This document shows, in pieces, positions 7,729 to 12,865 of a stretch of DNA of 29,780 nucleotides. The translations under genes were made by a program, and so were the position numbers. Every line of letters begins with the position of its first letter. Position 1 is the stretch's first letter. The stretch covers positions 1-29,780 of IMG/VR virus record IMGVR_UViG_3300025853_000445; one strand, 5' to 3'. This stretch comes from a virus. The notes beneath the pieces are model-generated. The model had not been told where the DNA came from, searched no databases, and was given only the letters and a program-made list of their open reading frames with translations.

Positions 7729-8101
7729 TGGCTTCTTGTCTGACGATGTTGATGTATATACGGTATGCATCATGTAAACTCTCCGCATCTGAGGTCAGGA
7801 TCACTTCGTCACCTACCTCTGCATATTGCTTCAGCTTTTGTATACTGATGCGTTTATCACCACGTTTGGCACTACGATAAAACTTTACATCACCCTCTGT
7901 GCCATCGGCATACTCACCGACAACAGAGAATGCGTTTCGCATAGTACGTTCTTTTTCTGTGTCGTACCACTCTGCGGTAAAAAACTTATCGTCATAGTTC
8001 ATGCCAAAATCACTGTCCAGAAACTCTCGCACAGATTTGTTGGCATCAATGATGCTTTTATCTAGCATCGTTTTCGTTAGTTTGATTTTAGCTTCCACCA
8101 T
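7715..8101 (-). CDS. Hypothetical protein, 128 aa
   Basis: Unrecognised protein with charged N-terminal helix (MVEAKIKLTKTMLDKSI), a middle of strands with WYDTEKERTMRNAF and TEGDVKFYRSAKRGD, and a helical C-terminus ESLHDAYRIYINIV. The start is preceded by AGGATATAAC, the same ribosome-binding string used by the next upstream gene at 8351. No membrane segment or Cys. Confidence 0.7.
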   Translation of the reverse strand: MVEAKIKLTKTMLDKSIIDANKSVREFLDSDFGMNYDDKFFTAEWYDTEKERTMRNAFSVVGEYADGTEGDVKFYRSAKRGDKRISIQKLKQYAEVGDEVILTSDAESLHDAYRIYINIVRQEANATG

Positions 8102-8102
8102 G

Positions 8103-8351
8103 TTATATCCTTTCTATAGTTTTTCTGATTGTGTCTGCCCATTGCTTAACTGTTTCTGCATCAGCAATCCATATTGCATCTAACCCTAAGTCATTTGCTA
8201 TTTCTTCTGCTGCGTCGAAATCCCCACAATCACCTAGTGGGTGCAAACGCAAATAGTTCCAACCAAGCATTCTTGCACGTACTGGTGTTACTAACATATT
8301 ATCTAAACAACTTAGTGCAAACCACTGTCTGTCTTTGCTTTCATACGTCAT
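8103..8351 (-). CDS. Hypothetical protein, 82 aa
   Basis: Unrecognised protein starting MTYESKDRQWFALSCLDNML. I prefer the ATG at 8351, with AGAGGATATAAC in front, over the ATGA-coupled ATG at 8366. The middle has GWNYLRLHPLGDCGDFDAAEE and the end is helical (ETVKQWADTIRKTI). The pattern of small domain with conserved Trp and Cys fits a compact early phage protein of unknown function. Confidence 0.66.
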   Translation of the reverse strand: MTYESKDRQWFALSCLDNMLVTPVRARMLGWNYLRLHPLGDCGDFDAAEEIANDLGLDAIWIADAETVKQWADTIRKTIERI

Positions 8352-8362
8352 GTTATATCCTC

Positions 8363-8602
8363 TCATTGTAGCACACAGGGTGCTTCATGTATGAAGTCAT
8401 ACTGTTTATATTCTTCCATTTCAAATTCGCCACACTCCACAAAGTCAATCTGGTTTGCGTCTGGGTGTTCATGTGCAGCCAAACGCATGGCAAATTCTGT
8501 GGCACTGTGCCAATCATTGATTGCGGGGTAAGTGTCATCCAACTGGATAAGACTTTCCACCCCGTCTATTTCAACTACGATTTCGTAGCCCATTATTTTC
8601 AT
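8363..8602 (-). CDS. Hypothetical acidic protein, 79 aa
   Basis: Strongly acidic protein beginning MKIMGYEIVVEIDGVESLI, with strands, then helix (WHSATEFAMRLAAHEH), then FVECGEFEMEEYKQYDFI. AAAGGAG lies seven bases before the ATG, which also overlaps the upstream stop as ATGA. Its many Asp/Glu and low basic content resemble small phage inhibitors that mimic DNA, but this is only a composition remark. Confidence 0.65.
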   Translation of the reverse strand: MKIMGYEIVVEIDGVESLIQLDDTYPAINDWHSATEFAMRLAAHEHPDANQIDFVECGEFEMEEYKQYDFIHEAPCVLQ

Positions 8603-8874
8603 TCAGTTTCTCCTTTGTAATACCATGCACGTGGATCATCTTTCAGGACATACGGCTTCCAATGTTCGGGATAGCCAGTGTCTTCATCCCTCTGAGGTTT
8701 GAATTTAAATGTATCACGTAGGTACCACATCTTTCTTTGCAAATCACGTAGTTGTGACAGTGACAAATCAAAGCCATCAGACACATCACGCAATAGATCA
8801 TCAATGCAATTGTATAGGTCAAGTAGTTTCTCTACTTCTTCTCGTGTTAGTTCTTCATATAGCTCTGTTGCCAT
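8599..8874 (-). CDS. Hypothetical protein, 91 aa
   Basis: Helical acidic N-terminal half (MATELYEELTREEVEKLLDL, then a run with IDDLLRDVSDGFDLSL) followed by a basic and aromatic half ending KDDPRAWYYKGETE. I start at 8874 because AAGGAG stands eight bases upstream. An ATG at 8919 would add 15 residues and overlaps the upstream stop as ATGA; it remains possible. No function recognised. Confidence 0.65.
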   Translation of the reverse strand: MATELYEELTREEVEKLLDLYNCIDDLLRDVSDGFDLSLSQLRDLQRKMWYLRDTFKFKPQRDEDTGYPEHWKPYVLKDDPRAWYYKGETE

Positions 8875-8915
8875 AAGTGTATCTCCTTGTATTAATTCCA
8901 TTACTTCTTCAGGTG

Positions 8916-9323
8916 TCATGAACGTGCCCCCTCTGCATATAGGTATGGCCTATTTCTGTGATCGTCAACAACCATGCTTGGCTGTAGTTGTAGCATAGCA
9001 CGTTTGGCTGTACGTACTGGTGTCGTGTCGTACACATCAACGAATGTGTCAAACTTGTATGGGTTGTATGACACAAGTGTGTAGTCCAGATAGTCGGGAT
9101 GATACTCTGGATCAAAGTCATCAAAGTGTGTGATCTCACCACGAACAAAGGCATGAACATTCTTCTTGCCCTCACGCAGTACACGTTCACGTCCTGCCTT
9201 ACGCACTACAAACTTAGGGTCACGAATGTGCACCTTGTCAGTGTGTAAGATTACTCTGCCAGTGGAACACTGACGGACAGACCACGTGTATTTGTGTAGG
9301 TTAAAATAAACTTCAACTCGCAT
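8916..9323 (-). CDS. Conserved hypothetical phage protein, 135 aa
   Basis: Starts MRVEVYFNLHKYTWSVRQ and continues GRVILHTDKVHIRDPKFVV, AGRERVLREGKKNVHAFVRG, a pattern I have seen in small early proteins of T7-like and other phages without a known role. The C-terminal part has THFDDFDPEYHPD and a TTPVRTAKRAML helix. AAGGAG lies eight bases before the ATG. It overlaps the upstream 37-aa gene by 11 bases. Confidence 0.72.
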   Translation of the reverse strand: MRVEVYFNLHKYTWSVRQCSTGRVILHTDKVHIRDPKFVVRKAGRERVLREGKKNVHAFVRGEITHFDDFDPEYHPDYLDYTLVSYNPYKFDTFVDVYDTTPVRTAKRAMLQLQPSMVVDDHRNRPYLYAEGARS

Positions 9324-9426
9324 TTGTTTGCTCCTTCACATACTTCATTGCGATACGTTTGTTATGTGTGATGATGACCACACGATCATGATCATCATAC
9401 ACAACCCATTTCTTTTTACGCTGCAT
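9313..9426 (-). CDS. Small basic protein, 37 aa
   Basis: Short frame MQRKKKWVVYDDHDRVVIIT with about 17 further residues (HNKRIAMKYVKEQ...). It overlaps the end of the 114-aa gene by 11 bases and the start of the 135-aa gene by 11 bases, filling a gap of about 90 bases exactly. Strand-rich and basic; function unknown. The frame contains the ribosome binding site of the following gene. Confidence 0.55.
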   Translation of the reverse strand: MQRKKKWVVYDDHDRVVIITHNKRIAMKYVKEQTNAS

Positions 9427-9760
9427 TAATCTCACTTAGTTTAGCCTCAACTTTTTTCAGCTTCATACGCAACTCACGGCGTTCCTGCTTTAGTAAAGAT
9501 GAACCATCTTTCGTGTAACGTGCTTTGATCATGCCAATCTCTTTCAGGATACGGCAACGATACTGCACACGGTGTAGGTATTCATTCAGATCAGATGCAA
9601 TCTGTTTCTGTGTTTTGGTAGCCCAATGTTTCACAATGTAATCATCCATCGGCACATAGTTGTATGTGTATGACACACACTTTTTCATGTGGAATGTATG
9701 CTCAACATACAATTGTGGTTGAGTTGAACGGACGGATTTGAAAACGAATGTATTTGTCAT
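9416..9760 (-). CDS. Putative DNA-binding (helix-turn-helix-like) protein, 114 aa
   Basis: The middle (VPMDDYIVKHWATKTQKQIASDLNEYLHRV is split here as residues about 36-65) has the look of a helix-turn-helix in which TKTQKQIASDLNE is the first helix and VQYRCRILKEIG the recognition helix, ahead of IKARY. The C-terminus is a basic coiled coil (LLKQERRELRMKLKKVEAKL). AAGGAG lies eight bases upstream. It is the best transcription-factor candidate I see in the left arm, and could read one of the palindromes described here; this is inference. Confidence 0.6.
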   Translation of the reverse strand: MTNTFVFKSVRSTQPQLYVEHTFHMKKCVSYTYNYVPMDDYIVKHWATKTQKQIASDLNEYLHRVQYRCRILKEIGMIKARYTKDGSSLLKQERRELRMKLKKVEAKLSEINAA

Positions 9761-9781
9761 GGGGTATACTCCTTATATGGA

Positions 9782-9919
9782 TTAGCTTGCTAGTTTACGT
9801 AGTTGTGATTTTGTCTTACGTGCCTGTTGGCGGTCACGTTTCCAATCATCACGTTTAGGTTTCTGTCCAACGTTGGACACTTTGGAAAACTTAATAAAGT
9901 TTTTCATTTCGTAACGCAT
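9782..9919 (-). CDS. Small very basic protein, 45 aa
   Basis: MRYEMKNFIKFSKVSNVGQ then a Lys/Arg-rich tail (KPKRDDWKRDRQQARKTKSQ). GAAGGAG lies seven bases before the ATG. The gene contains a perfect copy of the dispersed 14-bp palindrome, read as SNVGQ, the same residues it encodes in the 199-aa protein at 11343-11942. The basic tail suggests nucleic-acid binding. Confidence 0.65.
   Translation of the reverse strand: MRYEMKNFIKFSKVSNVGQKPKRDDWKRDRQQARKTKSQLRKLAS
9864..9879. repeat. Dispersed palindrome copy 2 (perfect, 16 bp)
   Basis: TGTCCAACGTTGGACA, a perfect 16-bp palindrome inside the 45-aa gene. Confidence 0.7.
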
Positions 9920-10043
9920 TTTGTTTCTCCTTCTTACTGAGTTTGCGTTTGTTGCCCTTCTTGGGCGGCACTACCTGTGGGCTTTTGCGCTGTTGAAGCA
10001 AAGCTTTTGCCACAGGGTTCACAATTCCCACAGGTTTTTTCAT
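9891..10043 (-). CDS. Small basic conserved phage protein, 50 aa
   Basis: MKKPVGIVNPVAKALLQQRK, then SPQVVPPKKGNKRKLSKKEK. The NPVAKAL ... VVPPKKGK pattern is shared by a widespread small phage and alphaproteobacterial protein (similar in layout to DUF7230). One base separates its ATG from the upstream stop, and its 3' end overlaps the following gene by 29 bases, containing that gene's ribosome binding site. Function unknown. Confidence 0.68.
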   Translation of the reverse strand: MKKPVGIVNPVAKALLQQRKSPQVVPPKKGNKRKLSKKEKQNALRNEKLY

Positions 10044-10044
10044 G

Positions 10045-10218
10045 TCACAATTCCTCTGTCACTACACGAAATGTGTAGCCTAGTTGTTTAATTAAACTTA
10101 CATCACGATCAGTCAACGTAGTTGTACCTGCAATCTCAGCAAGTGTTCGTGATGTGCTACACTTAGGATACACTCGACGTGTACCGTAAGACGTTTCGAT
10201 TGATACTAACAATTCCAT
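10045..10218 (-). CDS. Small conserved phage protein, 57 aa
   Basis: MELLVSIETSYGTRRVYPKC followed by TLAEIAGTTTLTDRDVSLIK and QLGYTFRVVTEEL. The layout (strand, Cys, then LTDRDVxLIKxLGY) is common among small early phage proteins of unknown role. The start has AAGGAGTATAACA in front. It follows the 226-aa gene with a two-base gap. Confidence 0.7.
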   Translation of the reverse strand: MELLVSIETSYGTRRVYPKCSTSRTLAEIAGTTTLTDRDVSLIKQLGYTFRVVTEEL

Positions 10219-10220
10219 TG

Positions 10221-10901
10221 TTATACTCCTTGTGCTACTGTGTCAGCTTTACGTTTACTGCTACCATGTGCAGGAAACCCAATGATTGCATCACGCTGTT
10301 TTGCACACAGTTGGCATGTAGAGCATGACACATCATCACGGATTGTGGCAGGACATACGACCACTTTGCGACCTTTAGGTGTCACAGTGTTAGTCGTTTG
10401 TGCCTCTGGCAGTACTGTCGCCACTGGCCCAATGCCAAGGTCATACAATGCATCTGCGTGTTTGACATTGTTGGCAGATAGATTGACGACAAAGCCTTTG
10501 TCATTCATACGTTTGACTACACGAGCATTATGCTTGTCAGTCAATACGGGATAGTGAGTGTAAGTGAAACCACGTTTGCCAGTGTTAGCATCGGCAAGCT
10601 GATCGTTGGCATCGGCATCCAAACGTTTACCATCACCTGCCAAATCACCTGCTTGGTTGTGTCTCCACAACTGACCATCCTTGAAGGATGCCACAGTGTT
10701 GATGAATGTGTCCCATGCATCGCCACGTTCACCACTGGTCACTTTAGCCCAATGCATTGCCAATGGCCCACCATCTGCATAGCAGCCATTTTTCTTGAAC
10801 TCACATTCATCAGGGCATGTAGCAGCAGATGTAGTTGTGACAGGAATAGGGCCAACCTTACGGTTACCTGATTTAGGGGTAGTGTGTACTGTGTAAGTCA
10901 T
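10221..10901 (-). CDS. Cys-cluster protein of DUF7227-like family, 226 aa
   Basis: Conserved phage/bacterial protein with N-terminal CPDECEFKKNGCYADGGP (about 29-46) and C-terminal CSTCQLCAKQRD (about 193-204), plus WRHNQAGDLAGDG in the middle. The two Cys groups look fit to hold a metal or iron-sulfur cluster, and the pattern recalls DUF5131/gp37-like proteins that are distantly radical-SAM-like, but no proven reaction is known to me. It is the first gene after a strong promoter (10964-10992) and a palindrome copy in its leader, so it is probably expressed strongly and under separate control. Confidence 0.72.
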   Translation of the reverse strand: MTYTVHTTPKSGNRKVGPIPVTTTSAATCPDECEFKKNGCYADGGPLAMHWAKVTSGERGDAWDTFINTVASFKDGQLWRHNQAGDLAGDGKRLDADANDQLADANTGKRGFTYTHYPVLTDKHNARVVKRMNDKGFVVNLSANNVKHADALYDLGIGPVATVLPEAQTTNTVTPKGRKVVVCPATIRDDVSCSTCQLCAKQRDAIIGFPAHGSSKRKADTVAQGV

Positions 10902-10920
10902 TTGCTTACTCCGTAAAAGT

Positions 10921-10934
10921 GTCCAACGTTGGAC
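10921..10934. repeat. Dispersed palindrome copy 3 (perfect), in a promoter leader
   Basis: GTCCAACGTTGGAC followed on the plus strand by GGTTTC. It lies about 23-36 bases after the predicted start of the leftward promoter at 10964-10992 and about 20 bases before the ATG at 10901, where a bound protein would block elongation or translation. Confidence 0.7.
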
Positions 10935-10963
10935 GGTTTCAGTTAGTGTTTATGTCTATACAT

Positions 10964-10992
10964 GTTATATAACACTTTCACTAAAGTTTCAA
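10964..10992 (-). promoter_or_regulatory. Sigma70-type promoter for the 226-aa Cys-cluster gene
   Basis: On the minus strand: TTGAAA (10987-10992), 17-base spacer, TATAAC (10964-10969) followed by ATGTATAG. Predicted start near 10957, giving a leader of about 56 bases. The -10 region resembles the TATAACTATATATG of the right-arm promoters. Confidence 0.7.
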
Positions 10993-11141
10993 GTGTTTAT
11001 ATAACTGTAAGACAATAAGGTAGGATCATTCGGTTCTTTCCATCCACTGTCATAAGACAGCGACTTTTCATTAGGCGTTTTAACATTAGCCAACACTTTG
11101 GCTATCTCAAGTTTTTGCTTTAGCAGTTCAGCTTTCGTCAT
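10989..11141 (-). CDS. Hypothetical protein, 50 aa
   Basis: MTKAELLKQKLEIAKVLANV then KTPNEKSLSYDSGWKEPNDP and a Tyr/Ser end. The ATG shares one base with the upstream stop (TAATG). A longer frame from 11204 would lie wholly inside the two-TM gene and is rejected. Its last codons overlap the -35 box of the next promoter. Function unknown. Confidence 0.6.
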   Translation of the reverse strand: MTKAELLKQKLEIAKVLANVKTPNEKSLSYDSGWKEPNDPTLLSYSYINT

Positions 11142-11305
11142 TAGTCTGCCGCCCAGATAGATAGCAAGCAGACACCGATGTAAGGTATGCCAATCAGCAG
11201 CCAATCAGGTGTCAGTATGCCTTGTGATACAAATATCACAGTGGCAGCGAATACAATGCTTGTCAGAGCCAAGCACAGAACAGTGAGAAACTTTACGAAA
11301 TACAT
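11141..11305 (-). CDS. Small two-TM membrane protein, 54 aa
   Basis: Two hydrophobic segments, about residues 5-25 (KFLTVLCLALTSIVFAATVI) and 36-51 (GIPYIGVCLLSIW), with a short loop VSQGILTPDW. I start at 11305, with GGAG seven bases upstream; the frame open to 11386 begins inside the previous gene. An inner-membrane early protein; it could alter the host envelope or be a holin-like protein, but a holin candidate with better context is at 16043-16372. Confidence 0.62.
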   Translation of the reverse strand: MYFVKFLTVLCLALTSIVFAATVIFVSQGILTPDWLLIGIPYIGVCLLSIWAAD

Positions 11306-11342
11306 ATTAAATCTCCGATTTACAGTTGAGTGTAAAGCCAGC

Positions 11343-11942
11343 TTACGCTGACTTCTCTTGTTTTGCAATAGCAGATATAAGGTCATCTACGATGGTTTCA
11401 AGGTCAAGGCCGTTCAACTCACACTGTTTCAAAATGGTTTGTACCATTTTTGTACGAGTGATCGGGCCAACAGAAACTTTAGTTTCAGACTGTTCCACAA
11501 GCTTTGCTTGTTTAGGTTCATCAGACTGTCCAACGTTGGACGGTTCAGCTTTAGCTGTAGGTTCGTCTGCTTTAGCAGCCTTACGCATAGCAGCTTGTAA
11601 AGCTGTAAGGGATGTGAAGCCTTTCTTTGAGGCTTTGATGAACTCCACACACTCAGCTTGGTTCTCATAGAACCATAGAGCTTCGGCACGACGACGACGA
11701 TCAATGTTGGCAATGCCATGTGTCCGAAGGACATGAGTAGGGATTTGACCACTGTCATGAGCACTCTGTGCTTTCAGTGTGGACAGCAGCTTGCCTAGTC
11801 GAGTGTCAAAGCCATTGGCTTTAGTAGACTGTTTCACACTGTTCAGTGTGCTCCACATTTTGCCTAGGGCTTTGCCCTCTTTCACAAGAGCATCCAAAGT
11901 TGTTCCAACTTGGTTTGTTGCTTTGTTTGCTGATTTTGCCAT
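11343..11942 (-). CDS. First leftward (early) protein, 199 aa, unknown
   Basis: First gene of the left arm. N-terminus is basic and helical (MAKSANKATNQVGTTLDALV); the middle has GQIPTHVLRTHGIANIDRRR and SKKGFTSLTALQAAMRKA, which could form a small helical nucleic-acid-binding domain; a disordered Ala/Pro/Lys/Glu linker (about 120-150) contains SNVGQ, encoded by a copy of the dispersed palindrome; the C-terminus is helical. AAGGA lies eight bases before the ATG, next to the base of a long inverted repeat. Its place suggests an early regulator or replication organiser, as inference. Confidence 0.72.
   Translation of the reverse strand: MAKSANKATNQVGTTLDALVKEGKALGKMWSTLNSVKQSTKANGFDTRLGKLLSTLKAQSAHDSGQIPTHVLRTHGIANIDRRRRAEALWFYENQAECVEFIKASKKGFTSLTALQAAMRKAAKADEPTAKAEPSNVGQSDEPKQAKLVEQSETKVSVGPITRTKMVQTILKQCELNGLDLETIVDDLISAIAKQEKSA
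11528..11541. repeat. Dispersed palindrome copy 4 (perfect)
   Basis: GTCCAACGTTGGAC with flanks ACT before and GGTTC after; inside the 199-aa gene. Confidence 0.7.
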
Positions 11943-11955
11943 GATACTATTCCTT

Positions 11956-12046
11956 ACTAACTTATGTTACACTTAAGAGAGTTTATATATCTCTCTCACC
12001 CTAAAGGGAGAGATATTAAACTATCTGTGTAACTGTATAAGTTAGT
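11956..12046. repeat. 91-nt imperfect inverted repeat (long hairpin)
   Basis: Outer arms ACTAACTTAT (11956-11965) and ATAAGTTAGT (12037-12046); next GTTACAC (11966-11972) with GTGTAAC (12027-12033); next AGTTTA (11980-11985) with TAAACT (12017-12022); next ATATCTCT (11987-11994) with AGAGATAT (12009-12016); then CCC/GGG around TAAA. About 34 base pairs form in one coaxial stem. On the minus-strand message its base touches the AAGGA of the 199-aa gene (11951-11955). Confidence 0.8.
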
Positions 12047-12058
12047 AGTAGTAAGAGC

Positions 12059-12143
12059 CGAGTTTCCCGTGTGATCCTCTGCCCCTGCCGTTTCACGTGC
12101 GGTTGCAGGTATCTTCGATACCGAAACTGGTGTGCGAAACTCG
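12059..12143. other. Foldable element in the leftward leader
   Basis: Closed by an 8-bp pair CGAGTTTC (12059-12066) with GAAACTCG (12136-12143). Inside are CCTGC (12084-12088) with GCAGG (12105-12109) and a tight hairpin GGTATC-TTC-GATACC (12108-12122), the last two competing for two bases. It lies within the predicted leftward leader. It could be a structured RNA, a processing site or a DNA-binding site. It is not a tRNA. Confidence 0.45.
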
Positions 12144-12166
12144 TGTGCGTATGCGAGGCAAACACT

Positions 12167-12180
12167 GTCCAATGTTGGAC
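12167..12180. repeat. Dispersed palindrome copy 5 (one mismatch)
   Basis: GTCCAATGTTGGAC, flanked by ACT and GGTTTT as in copies 3 and 4. It lies about 40-50 bases after the predicted start of the leftward promoter at 12225-12252. Confidence 0.62.
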
Positions 12181-12184
12181 GGTT

Positions 12185-12196
12185 TTGTGATCACAA
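12185..12196. promoter_or_regulatory. Operator-like palindrome TTGTGATCACAA (downstream site)
   Basis: Perfect 12-bp palindrome about 20-35 bases after the predicted leftward transcription start. A near-identical site is at 12259-12270 on the other side of the promoter. Confidence 0.58.
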
Positions 12197-12224
12197 CAAT
12201 AGCCTCACTACCCTATAGGGGTAG

Positions 12225-12252
12225 GGTATAAAAATGTAATCGGCAGATGCAA
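12225..12252 (-). promoter_or_regulatory. Leftward early promoter
   Basis: On the minus strand: TTGCAT (12247-12252), 16-base spacer, TATACC (12225-12230). The palindrome CCCTATAGGG (12211-12220) covers the expected start near 12218. The transcript would have a leader of about 275 bases containing both foldable elements before the 199-aa gene. Two operator-like palindromes flank it. Confidence 0.55.
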
Positions 12253-12258
12253 CACACA

Positions 12259-12270
12259 CTGTGATCACAA
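12259..12270. promoter_or_regulatory. Operator-like palindrome CTGTGATCACAA (upstream site)
   Basis: Eleven of twelve bases match the site at 12185-12196; the central TGTGATCACA is a perfect palindrome. It lies just upstream of the leftward -35 box. Confidence 0.58.
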
Positions 12271-12414
12271 ATCACTCTGGAAAATACACTCTAAAGAGTG
12301 GCAACTGATTCCATAACAGTTGTCGCAGTTGGCTAAGTCACTGAATTTGTTGGAGCTTCTCGTGTGTTGGTGTGACATGCCTGTGTGTTTGCGTTCACCT
12401 GAGCACATGATGTG

Positions 12415-12442
12415 TGTGATGTGCGTCATGACGTGTGATGTG
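12415..12442. repeat. Direct repeats framing a palindrome
   Basis: TGTGATGTG (12415-12423), palindrome CGTCATGACG (12424-12433), TGTGATGTG (12434-12442), with no gaps. A symmetric core with identical directly repeated arms resembles a multi-protein binding site. Confidence 0.6.
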
Positions 12443-12443
12443 T

Positions 12444-12470
12444 GGGGGTAGGCGGGGGCCATGACGGGGG
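12444..12470 (+). other. G-rich tract, possible G-quadruplex
   Basis: Three runs of five G (12444-12448, 12454-12458, 12466-12470) plus a GG (12451-12452) within 27 bases, in a genome that is otherwise about 40 percent GC by eye. It lies immediately after the direct repeat-palindrome element. A two-layer quadruplex is possible with the GG; a three-layer one would need a distant fourth run. Confidence 0.45.
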
Positions 12471-12623
12471 TGTACGTTATTGTATACACGTATCTACACA
12501 GATCAGGAAAAATGAAGTGTTAACCACATTACGTATATAGTGGTTTACAGAGAACAGTGTTCCAAAAAACGTGGGATATGTAGAACGTTTTCCCTAATAT
12601 TGCAGTATAGTTAAGTTTAGGGG

Positions 12624-12657
12624 TTGACATGTGGTACAGAATGTGTAAAACTATATA
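12624..12657 (+). promoter_or_regulatory. Rightward promoter
   Basis: TTGACA (12624-12629), 16-base spacer, then TAAAACTATATA (12646-12657). The same box order and spacing recurs at 12832 and 25225. It would drive the right arm through the iteron-like array. Confidence 0.65.
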
Positions 12658-12687
12658 TAGAATAACTAAGATGACACTATAAGTGAT

Positions 12688-12788
12688 TACACTTTAAATG
12701 TTCACTTAGATGTTAATATAGTTAGATATAATTATACTTAACTAATATTACACTTATATGTATCACTTTAAATGTACACTTTATATGT
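12688..12788 (+). repeat. Iteron-like array, five direct repeats of 13-14 bp
   Basis: Consensus WNCACTTTAAATGT. Units at 12688-12701, 12701-12713 (TTCACTTAGATGT), 12749-12761 (TACACTTATATGT), 12762-12775 (ATCACTTTAAATGT) and 12776-12788 (ACACTTTATATGT). Units 1-2 and 3-5 are contiguous; a 35-base AT-rich spacer between them holds a perfect TATAAT (12727-12732). Fits an initiator-binding origin or an activator-dependent promoter. Confidence 0.7.
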
Positions 12789-12831
12789 AACGCCGTTAGG
12801 CGAGGAGTTTGTATATTTATTACGAAAGTTC

Positions 12832-12865
12832 TTGACAATGAGTAAAAAATCAGTAAAACTATATA
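12832..12865 (+). promoter_or_regulatory. Second rightward promoter-like box
   Basis: TTGACA (12832-12837), 16-base spacer, TAAAACTATATA (12854-12865), the same twelve bases as at 12646-12657. It overlaps the chosen start of the first rightward gene. If it is active, translation from this transcript would have to begin later, for example at the in-frame ATG at 12901. Confidence 0.45.

Larger units (their letters stand above)
11943..12837. other. Divergent control region without genes
   Basis: About 0.9 kb between leftward and rightward arms with no convincing reading frame on either strand. Its contents from left to right are a long inverted repeat, a foldable element, a dispersed palindrome, a leftward promoter between two operator-like palindromes, a palindrome framed by direct repeats, a G-rich tract, a hairpin AACCAC..GTGGTT (about 12522-12545), a rightward promoter and an iteron-like array. 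Base content changes sharply, from GT/G-rich (12360-12475) to very AT-rich (12600-12800). The combination fits a replication origin plus early-gene switch. Confidence 0.7.

Noticed and set aside
11142-11204. Longer start for the 50-aa gene
   Set aside because: It would lie inside the two-TM gene; the TAATG junction at 11141 is the more likely start.
12059-12143. tRNA-like reading of the foldable element
   Set aside because: The closing stem has 8 pairs but no anticodon arm or proper T-loop can be drawn.
12200-12222. CTCACTA...CCCTATAGGG resembling a T7 promoter
   Set aside because: Three extra bases break the T7 consensus, no phage RNA polymerase gene is visible and no second copy was found.
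12265-12489. Minus-strand frame of 74 codons in the control region
   Set aside because: Composition (His/Thr/Met/Cys) follows the GT-rich DNA; no ribosome binding site and it crosses the palindrome elements.
12554-12570. GAACAGTGTTC as a LexA/SOS box
   Set aside because: Alphaproteobacterial LexA prefers GTTC-N7-GTTC, and no SOS-type gene follows; a single short palindrome is weak evidence.
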